Shown here: in pieces, positions 11,766-25,553 of the stretch | Layout of the letters: each line of letters opens with the position of its first letter | How positions within the stretch are numbered: the stretch's first letter is position 1 | Assembly (NCBI RefSeq): GCF_001411555.2 | Contig: NC_049910.1 | Span: 29,359,150 to 29,423,149 of the forward strand | Length of the DNA stretch: 64,000 nt | From: Juglans regia | Lineage: Eukaryota; Streptophyta; Magnoliopsida; Fagales; Juglandaceae | Direction: 5' to 3' | Program-made: the position numbers and the translations under genes | Notes under the pieces: model-generated | What the model saw: only the letters and a program-made list of their open reading frames with translations | The model's database searches: none | What the model was told of the DNA's origin: nothing

Positions 11766-13097
11766 TAAATTTGAAACATTAAAGTTGTAAGTTATAGAGA
11801 TAATAAAAATAAATAAATAAATAAATAACGTGTGAGGTGACATGATCTTAAAGTTAATTTTAGCAAAAAGTGTACTCCGTAATTTATGTTTTAAATTAAG
11901 TTGTTACTGATAATTTTAATAACTTGAAGATTATAATTCCAAAAAAATTTGATAAATTAGAGATAACGTGTACGTAATAATGGTCATCGTTTCCGAGTGC
12001 ATCTTTTCTCTTTTGCTCATTGATAGGAAAGAAGAAAATGTTGAAAAAAATGAAAAAAAACAACAAAAAAAAACAAACATTTTGATGGGGTCGGAAGAAT
12101 CAAACAAGAAGAAAGTGGGTAACAAGTTATTTTCAATTCCAGATAAATCAAAAAGAATTTGTAATTATTGATGTGAAGAAAAAGCCACAATATAAATTAA
12201 TGGTTTCTCTTTCACCAATCTAGCAAGGAAAATGAAAACCAACATGCAAAGAAACCCTCATGCGCCCGACGCGTTTAAGAATGAAACATTCTCACAAAAT
12301 GTGATTGCACAGTTCTATACGTTACACAACTCCTCTGATCTATTCTCTTAAAAAATAATGTCACTATGCCGCTCTATTTTGATCGTTCATGCATTTAATT
12401 TTTTATTTTATTTTACTTACAGAATAAAGAAGTGAATATTAATATATTGATATTTTTTTTTATATTTTTTAAAAATATTTAAAAATATGAATAAGAAAAA
12501 TTAAAAAAATAAAATTTTACCTAAGGGCACGCCTATCGATCACTGCTAAGCAGCACCCTAACAGTACTTTAATTTAGATGTTTTTAAAATTTTCTAAAAA
12601 AATTGGTTTATACAGTCATATATTATATCAATTTTTGGTATTTTTTTAAAATATAAATATATATAAGATTTATGTGAAAAAAATTTATAAATTTTTATTT
12701 TTATTTTTATCAAATAGCATTTGTCGATAAGACGAGAAAATAATTTGAGAGGGATATTATGGTCTAAGTGGAAAAAAGTCAAGTCCACGATTGGTGGTGC
12801 ATTGTACCTTCCTTACCAAAACATTAGAGATTGCCGGGTAGCTAACAAGTATAAAACGTAATTTCGTTGGCACTGTAATAATCGGGTACCGCAAAGTCCC
12901 ATTCGATTCCGTTTTCCACTTTCGTCGCCTCGACGAATCCTCTTCTTCTCTCTCTCTGATTTGAATCTCGCTATCAAACTTCAATTACGAATAATCTAAA
13001 CCGCGTATCGGTTCCTTTCGTGTCCCATACCTAATTTTGCGACGTTTGCTCTGCAACTTGAAGGATCTGGATTTTTTGGTCTCTACTTTGTGTAGCT

Positions 13098-16000
13098 ATG
13101 TCTATGCTACATAGGAGTTTCAAGCCCGCCAAATGGTAATTTCTCCTATGCTTTCATTCTCTGTTTTTTTTTTTTTGGATATTAATTTTCAGTCTCTGTT
13201 TGGGTTCTGAGAAATCTTTGGAAATGAAACAAATTTTGGGGTTAATGAATCGGGTTCCGGTTGACTTGGCTGTCGTCAGATCCGAAGCTTTCTCTGAAAC
13301 CAAACAGATTCTCTGTTGCGTACTTCTTTCTTTTGAATCATTGCAATGTTTGTCCCTTCCACTCCCTCCCGGCGGCGAATTCTACTATTTGATTGACGGA
13401 ATAAATTTGAATTTGTTGGATTTGGATCGCTGGTTTCTGTTGCAGCAAAACTGCGTTGAAGCTTGCGGTGTCGCGCATAAAGCTGTTGAAGAATAAGAGG
13501 GATGTACAGCTAAAGCAGCTGAAGAGGGAAGTAGCTCAGTTGCTCGAGTCTGGGCAAGACCGGACTGCCAGAATTCGGGTTTGTTATGACAGTTTGATTA
13601 TAGTATGCTTATTATAGTTTGATAATCATTTGAACGTTTTCGAGTCATCTGTGGAGGTATTAGTTTTGGTTTGTTGACTATTCGTACGGATATTATTGTT
13701 TCAGTAACATTGGTATTGTCTATGATAAGATAGTTGAGCCATTTTAGCGTCATATCTAAAGGTATCAATGATTATAATAATTTGTGGCGGAGTATGCTTG
13801 GTAATGTTTTATGCTAGACTTACATTTGAAGTGGTTGAAGAAAGAAGAAAAATTAAGCAGCCTTAAAGGTCTAAAAGAAGCTTTCATGGTAGGATTAGAA
13901 ATTTGAAACAAGAATGGGCTTGAGTCTTTTCATTATTGCCTGAAATATATTTTATCCTGGAATCACCACTGAGAGTCCAACCTCTGTGGTGGTGATGATA
14001 GCAATGAAGAACTGATGATGGAAGTGCTCTGGTGGGTTAGAGGTGGAGGAGGAGAGGTCGACTGGGAAGTGAGAGTCAACAAAAACTAAACAAAATAACT
14101 GACTACTCTAGTTGCACTATATTTATACTAATTAAAAGTTATGGAGTAAATTAAATTGTTTTTGTGAATACAATTTTTATAAATCCTATAATGGCATCTG
14201 CCACTCATTCATTTCACATGTCACATACTTTTAATGTGTCGCCTTGTCTCTTCATTTTCCTCATCAGTAATTTTCTCCTATTTGATGGACAAAAGGGCTA
14301 TATTGCTACCAATTAAAATTTTCAAGGACGAAATTGGAATTTTTTAAGTTTCAGGGATGAAAATCGAATCTAGATTTTCAAGGACCAAAAGTGTCTTTCA
14401 GCCATAACATATTTCATATGCACAATTTCAATTAAGACAAGGATATCTTAATCTAAAGCTGCTTTTTGGAAAGAAATATGTGATGGACATGAAGTGAACA
14501 ATTTCCTGGTTTTGGCAGCTCCAGTGGTCTTAAATCTACCAAGACCAAGATCTTTCCACTTTTCTATAGTGGTATATTTGAGGCCATCATTTTGGCTTTT
14601 ATTGGGTTTTAGTAGCAAATTAACAAAGATTAACCACATATGACGTCTTACATTATGTGATATCCCAAATGATAAGTGAGGGTAGGTGGTGTATGAGATT
14701 CCACATTATTTGGGAATGAGAAGTTCTTGTACTTTATAATGTTCCAATGGGACTTCAATTGTATCATTGACTAGTCATTTTGGAGTAAAAGCCAAGTGAC
14801 TTGGGCCTTCCATTTGGGCGTTACAAATGGTATTAGAGTCTATCCCAATCAGAAATGTGGGACTTGAGCCACGCCACCTACGATGGATTGACGCGACGAG
14901 GACATCGGAATTTAAGGGGGGAGATTGTGATACTCCATATGATAAGTGAGGGTAGGTGGTGTATGAGATCCCACATTGCTTGGGAAGGAGAAGTTCTTGC
15001 ACTTTATAATGTTCCAATGGGGCTTCAGTTGTATCATTGACTAGTCCTTTTGGGGTATAGGTCATACAGCTTAGGCCTTCTATTGGGACGTTACACATTA
15101 ATGGTAAATTGTATCTTGGTTTTTGTGGTTCTCCTTTTGTTAAGGTTTTCATTTAAAGGACCTGTATGCCTTTTGTCCCATTCTTCTTCTTGTTCTCTTT
15201 TCATGGTGATTTAACTTTGTGCTGCATCTCAGGTTGAACATGTTGTCAGGGAGGAGAAGACAACAGCAGCATATGAACTTATTGAGATATACTGCGAACT
15301 TATCGTGGCACGTCTACCAATCATTGAGTCACAAAAGTATGTAAATGTGTGGCAAAACATAATTATTATCTCAAATAATCTTACATTTTGTTGGAGTTTT
15401 CATATTGGAGATGTATGCTCTTGTTTAAAGTCCTGTCTAATCATGTGGCTTTAAAGTATTTATGTGCCAATACAATTTAAGTTCTGTCCTGCTGTGTGAG
15501 ACATGAATTACAGTCTTTAGGTGCTCCCATGTTAGATTCAGTCTAGCATTTTGGACTTAGGTTGACATTTGACTTATAAAGCCATTAGTAGTAAATGTCA
15601 ACATTATGATCTTATCCATGAAGGGTAGGGTGTATGGAATTTTCTCTTGCCTGTGCTTAGGAAGATAATTCTGTCAAAATAATGTAGTCTTTATTGGTCA
15701 TACTTTCTTTTTCTTGGGTTTTGAGAGCTCGCATTGTAGTGACTAATTTCGTATATTTCCAGAAACTGTCCCATTGATCTGAAGGAAGCAATTTCAAGTG
15801 TAATATTTGCAGCTCCAAGATGTGCAGATGTTCCCGAGCTAATGGATATTCGCAAACAGTTTACTGCTAAATATGGAAAAGATTTTGTCTCTGCTGCCAT
15901 TGAATTACGTCCAGATTGTGGTGTAGGCCGCATGGTAAGTTTTCAGACAGTGTGTGTGAATATTATTGGATGATTGAAATTACTGATACAGCCGTATAAT

Positions 16001-19000
16001 CTGTCAAAGATCAATGGCAGTTGGTGTTACTGTTTTTTTCTTTCTTTGATGTTACTGCTTATTTAAAATGTTGTCTTATTCAGTTGGTTGAGAAATTATC
16101 GGCCAAGGCACCTGATATCCAGACCAAGATCAAAATCTTGAGTACCATTGCTGAGGAACATAATGTCAAATGGGATCCTAACTCCTTAGAGGAGCAAGAT
16201 ACCAGACCCCCTGAGGATATTCTGGTAAGATTTGATCATTTCAATTAGTCCATACGTTACTTGCTGTGGCATCATCATGGAGCATAGCTAATATAAAGGT
16301 TAGGAAGTGTGTGCTTTGTCTATTAATACAATTTTGAAATTTTTAATCAGAATGGACCAAACACTTTTGAGAAGGCCAGTAAAATATATGTGGAGCCTCA
16401 TGTCCAAGTTCCACCTAGTCATGATGACAAGGGACCTCCTAATGTTCGATCATCACCTCACTTACGAAATCCTGATTCAGATATTGGGGCCAAAGGAGGT
16501 GCAACATTTGGCACATTTCAAGCAGATATGGGATCTTCAGGTATGTGAGTGTTCATTTAAAGATGGTAAATGCTTATTCCTTTAAGGTGTCACATAGAGC
16601 CAATTTTATATATCTATTATCTCTCAAAGTGGATTTATGGTGCTCTCTGTCATTTAGGAAATGAAACTGAAGAGACAGAGTCTAGGCATTCATATTCTGG
16701 CAGTGGCAATGCTCTTTCAATGGGTAGGCAGAATTGGAATATGGAATTTAAGGATGCTACTGCTGCTGCACAGGCAGCTGCTGAATCTGCAGAGCGTGCA
16801 AGTATGGCTGCCAGAGCAGCTGCAGAGCTTTCTAGCCGTGCGAAGGTCATTAAGCAATATTCTATGAAATCACATAAGTCTTCTACTGATGTGCTAAGTG
16901 GTGAAGGGTCTCAAAAACATTCTTCTTCAGAATCTCGAGGTGAACACCTTGCCAAACGTCCAGTTAGTAATGCCTTTCCTGGAAGAAATTCTTCAATCCA
17001 TGATGAAATTGATCATGCTGAACGAGATATCGTGGCAGGAGCAACTGAAAGTTTTTACAGGGATGGGCATAAGGACAGTGCTACATCTACCTGGTCAGCT
17101 TCCTTGAAGTCAACTACAGCTTCCATTGATAAGAATCCATTGGCTAATAGTTCCCAACAGACAGATAGATATCCTCAAAAGACTTTGTCTGAGCTGAAGA
17201 ACAGAGAATCTTTAGGTCGAGTAAGCTTGAAGAAACAATCCAGCAACAATGAGATAGAAATTTTAGGTGAACTGAATGATGGTACAGAATCTGAGAACAG
17301 CAACAATGAGATAGAATTTGTTGGTGAGTTAAATGATGGTACAGAATTTGAGAATGTTAATTATATTGGAGATTTAGGGACCAGAAGGCAATCCAGCAGA
17401 GCTTCCTCTGATTCTTATTCTCGCACTTTTATTAATGACCACAATGATATTTTGAATTTGAACCACCCGAAGTTAGGGAGTGGTGCTGGTCAGAGACCTT
17501 TTGTTATTGATGAAGGAAACACCCACAATGAGATAGAATTTGTTGGTGAGTTGAATGATGGTACAGAATCTGAGAATGTTAATTATATTGGAGATTTAGG
17601 GACCAGAAGGCAATCCAGCAGAGCTTCCTCTGATTCTTATTCTCGCACTTTTATTAATGACCGCAATGATATTTTGAATTTGAACCACCCGAAGTTAGGG
17701 AGTGGTGCTGGTCAGAGACCTTTTGTTATTGATGAAGGAAACACCCATAGTGACAATGAGAAGACAACTTCTTATGACAAGGGTTCTGTAGTTTTTGATG
17801 AATATGGTTCAGATGATGGTGATGACTATAAATTCGATGTAGAAAATGAGTTCAAGGGACAAGAATCGAGTTTGTATTTTTCATCTCCAGGTAGAAAATC
17901 AGCTGTAAATCTCTTAGAAAATACAGATGCTTGGAGACACGGGAAAAACATGGACGAACCATTTGAAAAGTCCATTTCTCAGTCACATTCTTTCGGTGGG
18001 CGGCATTCTTCACATGTATTTCCTGAAAGTTCTTCGGTTCCTACAGAACCACATGACTCATTGGATGCAACATTTGACAATTCAGATGACCAAAGTTCGG
18101 ATGATAATGAGAATCTAGAGAAATCAAAGTTCGTTGCGAATACGGAGCCTGGTATATATCCAAGCAAACAGGATGTTTACGAAAGAAATTCTGAGTTGAA
18201 CAAGAGTGCAAGTCATGGGTTAATAGGATCCTCATCTGCAGAGAAGGAACATGTGGCATATAAGAGAAAGCCATCATTGCCACCCTCTTCAGTTGATTCG
18301 GATCCCATGGAAGTACGCCTTGAAACAAACCAAGGGAAAGAGTTTCATGCTTTATCTGATAGAAAGTTTGGTAATAGTGACCTGCCATCTTCAAAATATG
18401 AGATATCTGGATCAGATTCGAGCATTGAGGACAAGGAGCACATGCCACAGTTACCAGATACTTGGAAAGATAATGAACTTCTGAAAGAGTCTAGTTTAGA
18501 AAGTGGTAATGAGTTGAAGTTTGGAAAGTTAACAGGAGGCCTTCGGAATAAGGGTCTCAGGCGTCCACCATATTCTAGGGATCCATCAGGCCATGCCTCA
18601 TTATTCAAACAAGCATCGGGCGATTCTTCTTCCAAGATTGAGCAATTTTCTCCTTCAGTAATGGTCAGGACTACAATTAATCCTGATGCTCACAATCAAG
18701 AGCCACACAATCAGAAAGTGACTTCAAAACAAAGTAAAGGACCGAGCTCAAAAGATTTGGTCTCCTCTTCTGATTCTGATAATGACGATTCGGAGCAACT
18801 CTCACCACAGAATATTAGTATCAATCAAGAGCCATACAATCGGAAAGTAGGAACTGAAGTCAATGAGAATTCAAGCTCTAATATCCGAATTCCATTTTTT
18901 GATGCAGATACCAGTGATTCCGAGGAAGATCTTCCTAAAAAGACTTCCACCAGCAATATTCGCCCAATTACTGGGTTTTCGCGAAGGACAAAAGCTGCTT

Positions 19001-19440
19001 CTTCAAGTACAAGGAGTTCTTATTTGAAGCCTACGGATGGTTCTGAGGCGTCATTGACTCCTGACTATGGAGCGAGAAGGAAATCCTCTTCAAGAAGCTC
19101 CTATGCTACTGAAGTTCCAGCAAAGCCCTTGTCTCAGACCAAGAGCTCGGATCATTTGGGAAGTTATGAGCGGCGTGTGACAGCAGAGCAGTCAACTTCT
19201 AAGCCAATGCCAGCATCCAAAAGGTCCTTGAATGAGGAAAGTTTGAAGTCATCCACAAGGAAATACTCCGCCAGTTCTCTTCCAAAGATACGAGCATCAG
19301 GTAGCTCTGAAATTTCAGAATCTGCAAGTCCGAGTACGGAGACTCCACCTACAGAAAAGGCTAGTCATGTTCACCCGAAGCTTCCTGACTATGATGCCCT
19401 AGCTGCACAATTCCAGTCTCTCCGACGGAGTCGCGAATGA
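13098..19440 (+). CDS. IST1-like protein, ESCRT-III/Vps4 regulator (7 exons, 1186 aa)
   Basis: IST1-family proteins bind ESCRT-III and the AAA ATPase Vps4/SKD1 and regulate sorting into multivesicular bodies at late endosomes. Exons are 13098-13135, 13446-13578, 15233-15336, 15763-15934, 16084-16224, 16351-16540 and 16658-19440, all GT-AG and in frame. Residues ~12-170 form the conserved IST1 domain (KCKTALKLAVSRIKLLKNKR; QLKQLKREVAQLLESGQD; EEKTTAAYELIEIYCELIVA; CPIDLKEAISSVIFAAPRC). The large last exon encodes a long Ser/Asp/Glu-rich, probably disordered tail. The tail has an Ala-rich segment near residues 288-310, a near-perfect 74-residue tandem duplication (about 475-622) and a C-terminal helix, DYDALAAQFQSLRRSRE, that resembles a Vps4-binding MIM1. 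Intron 2 contains a TRIM. Plants have several ISTL paralogues; which one this is cannot be decided here. Confidence 0.93.
14656..15095 (+). mobile_element. TRIM (terminal-repeat retrotransposon in miniature) in IST1 intron 2
   Basis: Two 170-bp direct repeats, 14656-14825 and 14926-15095, each begin TGTGATA and end GTTACA and are visibly close to each other. Directly inside the left repeat is a primer-binding site, TGGTATTAGAGTC (tRNA-iMet type, one change from TGGTATCAGAGTC). Directly inside the right repeat is a polypurine tract, AAGGGGGGAGA (ending at 14924). The element is flanked by a perfect 5-bp target duplication, CATTA, at 14651-14655 and 15096-15100. It encodes nothing and sits in the same orientation as the host gene within intron 2 (13579-15232). 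Confidence 0.95.
17302..17745 (+). repeat. 222-bp in-frame tandem duplication inside the IST1-like last exon
   Basis: Two adjacent copies with a 222-nt period (the GAGATAGAATTTGTTGG segment recurs at 17308 and 17530) encode a 74-residue unit from NEIEFVGELNDGTE to VIDEGNTH. Only a few substitutions separate the copies (for example H/R in FINDxNDILNLN). A shorter 57-nt (19-residue) repeat of the NNEIE-GELNDGTE motif precedes it at 17242-17356, so the region has expanded more than once. Confidence 0.93.
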
Positions 19441-19698
19441 ATTTAGTTACTTGCACATAAAATATAGGCTATTTTTACGTGATTATTATTATTATTATAG
19501 AATTGGTGGTGTTGTAATTACCTTCTTTATCTGAGACTTAAATGAACTTGGTTATAGGATGTGTAAGATGAATGTTTCCTATCCAAAACGAGCCGATTGT
19601 TAAATTATTATGATCATTTTTTGAATAATTCCCTTCTTTCCTAAGCAAAGGGCACATGATCTGTTTGAACATTGGTGTAATGTAATAGAGTAATGTTA

Positions 19699-19850
19699 TG
19701 TACAGTCGTAAAGTGTGCAAACGTCATGTAGTCATTTTAAAAAAGAGTAGGATTTACTATTAAAAAACTAATTTATTTTTATATAGGTCTTGTATTTATT
19801 CACTTTTTTTAAAATGATTATACAGCGCTTGCATACTCACGATTATAAGT
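19699..19850. mobile_element. Short hairpin MITE downstream of IST1-like gene
   Basis: TACAGTCGTAAAGTGTGCAA at the left is matched by the reverse complement of the right end (TATAATCGTGAGTATGCAAG). This gives a roughly 150-bp element with imperfect inverted ends and an AT-rich middle. It lies about 260 bp after the IST1-like stop codon. Target duplications are not clear. Confidence 0.5.
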
Positions 19851-20324
19851 CATTTCTCTAAAATAAGAAGTCTTTACTGATCCTTCTTCAGCGTTTAGAG
19901 AACCCAACAATCTCTTGAATGTCGTCAATCTATGATTCTATATGCCTAGACTGATATTCGGAGATTGCTATCTTCACAAGACGAACGGGTGATCTGTCCA
20001 CTTCATCTGCTACTTATATATAGTTAAAAGGCAAAAAGAAATAGAGAAAAATAAATAAAGAATTATAGTGGTTGGCATCAGTCCGGCATTATTATACCTT
20101 CTGCAAACGAAATTTGATCATTGTTGACTGGATTTCAGAGTATTAAAATGGATTTCTAGAGTCTAGAACGTGCTTATTCATGAATAAATAGAACTTTATT
20201 CTCAAGAAGGAAAAAAAAAAAAAAAAAGGAAATTTCTACGTTTTCATAGAAAAAATTTCACTTATCATTTTTATACTACATATTATATATTATTTTTTTT
20301 TCTTACTAAATATGTGATATATAT

Positions 20325-20850
20325 ATAGAAGTATAACCGATCCGGTTTAATCCGATTTTAGATAAATTTTGGGAGCGAATTGATATACATCAATTTTGTA
20401 TTTTCAAGAACCGATACGATCCCGATTACCCTCCAAAATCGGTACTTTTAGTTTTACCGGTTTCGATTCGGTTTTAGTATTAATTTTACTAATATATTTA
20501 TCAAAAGAAATATGTTGAGAATTCATTAGACCATAAAATATAATTAATATATATAGTTTATATTTAAAACATATAATCAAACAAATGTTCATGTTTAATA
20601 TTTAAATTATAATATAAAATTATTTCATATATAATTACATATAATATTAAAAATTAATTAAAATATATATATACGAACCAGTCCGGTCCGGTTCAATCTG
20701 ATTCGGCGCAAGAAAATCTAAAACTGGGTCCGGATCAATTTTGACTGGTTTTTGAAAGGGAGGAAACAAGTCCCAAACCGAACCGGTCCAGAATAGGACC
20801 GAACCAACCGGTCTAGACCGGCTCGGGCTGGTTCAAAAATAAAAAATCCA
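20325..20850. repeat. CCGGTTCGGTT-rich inverted-repeat element
   Basis: GC-rich flanks built of variants of AACCGGTCCGGTTC surround an AT-rich core (20480-20680). The same family occurs at 36255-37130 and 58275-59170. It encodes nothing. It lies just upstream of the start of the A/B duplicated segment, so it is not part of that duplication. Confidence 0.5.
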
Positions 20851-20939
20851 GTAGAACGATGAGTAGAAGGGTTCTTTGGCGGTATATAGTATATCATCGA
20901 TGTATCACACTGGCAGACAAACGACTCCGACGTTGATCT

Positions 20940-21051
20940 TCTCCGAAGGTGTAGACTCCCAGGAAAAACTGCTTGCTTGGTGTTGGTGGTGGAACCCATA
21001 TTTAATTTCGGGGTCCTAATTCTAACATTTCCTCACACCACAATATATTTG

Positions 21052-21086
<35 letters not shown>

Positions 21087-22226
21087 TTAGGACCTTTCCA
21101 TAGAAAAATCTGCAGTTGGGTTCAAACTTTGTTAACCTCTATGTATAATTGGGGCAGGCATTCGCTTCATCTGGGAACTATAATTTGCCCCACCCACCCC
21201 CTTTTATAGTTTTTACTTGCTAGATAGGTGCTATGATTTTCTAGAATGTTTGCATATTAAACGTTTGATATGGCTAATCCAGCCCCTCCCCATGTTAAAG
21301 GCTTCCCTTCTAAAATGGCCAGCTATGCTTTTTCTTTGTTATTTGGGCATAAGATTGTTCTGACTGATACACTGTCGTTTTCTTTGATTTTGTTGGAGCC
21401 CGTTGGTTTAAGTTGGCTGCTCTGATTGTTTTCCCTAGTGAAAAAGTGATACATTCATGAGAGATCGAAAATCGCAAGGACTTGAGGTTCTGCATTTTTT
21501 ATAATATTGAAAGAAAAATTCCCAAGACTGACCATATGCAAAACATTAGATTGGAAGAGACTAACTGCATAAGATAGTTGTAGCCTAAATGATAACTTTG
21601 AAATTAAGTTAATGGGTACCGAAGATTTGGATATTCGCAAAGATAAGGAATCGTTCCCCTCTTAAGTAGGGCTTGGCAATTTGGGATTTATGGATCGGGT
21701 TATATGCTCATATATGGTTCGACCCTAATCTGATCTATTTAATTTCGTTTTACAAGTCGGGTCTTGTCACTGATATAACTTGTTTAATAGACTGGTTATG
21801 CTGGATTGACTAAAAAATAGCCCGTCTTAACTTATTTTGATCTGTTTAAATGAGTTAATTCAGTCCAAATTATTGATTTGAGTTAGTTAGTGCATTTATA
21901 TCAAGATTCTTGACAAAAATAAAAAATAATTAATATTTGTAAACTAGCTTTTCATCTCACTTTGGATTATATAATATTAAAATCAGATACAATTTGACTC
22001 AACAAACAAACACATACCAATACAAGGGTTTTCAAGTTTTAACGTTAAATTGGTAAACACATAAGTTTATAAGTATTATTGAACTTTCTATTGGAGAAAA
22101 GAAAGAGGACAAAGGAAAAGAGCTGAGATTTATAAGTATTATTTTATGTTGTTTGAATATATAGGATAATGGAAGGAAAATAAAGGTTTTTTTTTTCTTT
22201 TTAAGTCAGTTACCTTTATTGAAGCA
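20940..22226 (+). promoter_or_regulatory. 5' region of CCoAOMT-like gene A with (CT)n tract
   Basis: This region is partly conserved with 49155-49911 in front of the duplicated gene. Shared blocks are CCGAAGGTGTA...CCCAGGAAAAACTG, a CT microsatellite (21055-21083 here, about 49206-49232 in copy B) followed by CGTTTTAGGAC, and CTATGTATAAT. CT tracts near plant transcription starts are common, so this is probably the core promoter and 5' UTR. An AG acceptor just before the ATG in both copies (AGTCAG here, TTTCAG in B) allows a leader intron, but that is inference. Confidence 0.55.
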
Positions 22227-24592
<2,366 letters not shown>

Positions 24593-25548
24593 ACATCTTC
24601 TTGAAACCTCTCTGCATTTTTACTTGTATCATAAACTATTATGAAGAACTGTTTGTGGTTGAGAAATCAGAAGAAGCAGAGGCTGCTGCTATAAATCCCT
24701 GATGAGCATAGGGTTCATTCTCAGGATTTCACCACTTTTAATCTTTAGGATTACATGTTCTCGTACGAATTCAAAGTCAAGGAAGCTATATTTATTTTTC
24801 AGGACCTGAAATTATCTGAACCAATCCTTGCAACTGTCTTTTTTCTTTTTCTTTTCTTTTTGTGTTTAGGGACTATGTATTCTGATTCACAAAGCATGTA
24901 ATGCAATCCTGCCACTGTGTTGAACAGTTTAAACGTATTTTGTATCAATAATAATAGAATTATGCAGGTAGAATTGAACAGTTGTGTTGATAAGAATTGC
25001 TTAGAGAACTGTCATTGGCTTAGCTGAACTCTAATATTTGCCTCATTTTATACTGGAGGTTTGGATAATAAGTTAAGATGAGATGAGATTGAATAAATTG
25101 TTAGAATAATATTAAAAAATAATATTCTAACAATATGTTAGAATATTTTTTTTTAATATTTTTTTTTATTTAGGATTTGAAAAAGTTGAATTGTTTATTA
25201 TATTTTGTGTAAGAGTTTGAGAAAATTATAATGATTAAATGAGATGAGTTGAATTGTAAGGTTCTCTCAATCCAAATAACTCCTAAAACTCCTGCATTGA
25301 ATTAGCCGAAGGTGTATATATATATATATATATATATTTTACTTTGAGCTACAATAAGTTATTCTCATAGGTCATAATTAGCGATACACTGTAAAAGGAC
25401 CAAATCAGTATTTTATTTGAATAAAGTATCGTCCAACTACCTTCTCTCTCATTTTCCTCATATTTCTCTTCTTTGTTTCAGACCTGACCCTGGTTTTTCT
25501 CTCCCCCTTCTCTCTGTTTTCTTTCTTCCCTCGAACAATTGTCTCTTC
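24593..25548. other. 3' flank of CCoAOMT A
   Basis: It starts with the 3' UTR, which is conserved with copy B (CTCTGCATTTTTACTTGTA, then a GAACTGTTTGTGG-like block), and includes plausible polyadenylation signals around 24940-24960. It then contains a MITE (25064-25282), an (AT)n tract (25315-25337) and a pyrimidine-rich stretch up to the copia-1 insertion. No gene is supported. Confidence 0.6.
25064..25282. mobile_element. Harbinger/Tourist-like MITE
   Basis: The left end GGAGGTTTGGATAATAAG is followed by GATGAGATGAGATTG. The right end reverse-complements to GGAGTTATTTGGATTGAG. GATGAGTTGAATTGTAAGG occurs just inside the right end. The interior is A/T-rich with a small palindrome (AATATTCTAACAATATGTTAGAATATT region). 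Such GTTTGGAT-ended elements are frequent in several woody eudicots. Confidence 0.55.
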
Positions 25549-25553
25549 GTTCT

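Larger units (their letters stand above)
10122..13097. other. Intergenic region between phospholipase A2 and IST1-like genes
   Basis: About 3 kb without a protein gene. It contains a GC-rich element with possible inverted ends (10690-11175), long A/T homopolymer tracts, a plastid-derived tRNA fragment near 11616-11765, and, nearest the IST1-like gene, the presumed promoter and 5' UTR (about 12800-13097, with a CT-rich stretch at 12935-12960). Short open frames here are AT-rich and unsupported. Confidence 0.6.

Noticed and set aside
14855..15040. Open frames on both strands at 14775-15152 as small genes
   Set aside because: They are readings through the two LTRs of the TRIM, which is non-coding.
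16570..16657. N-terminal extension of the last IST1 exon (start at 16570)
   Set aside because: These bases are intron 6 read through. The acceptor TTTAG at 16657 and the phase of exon 6 place the exon start at 16658.
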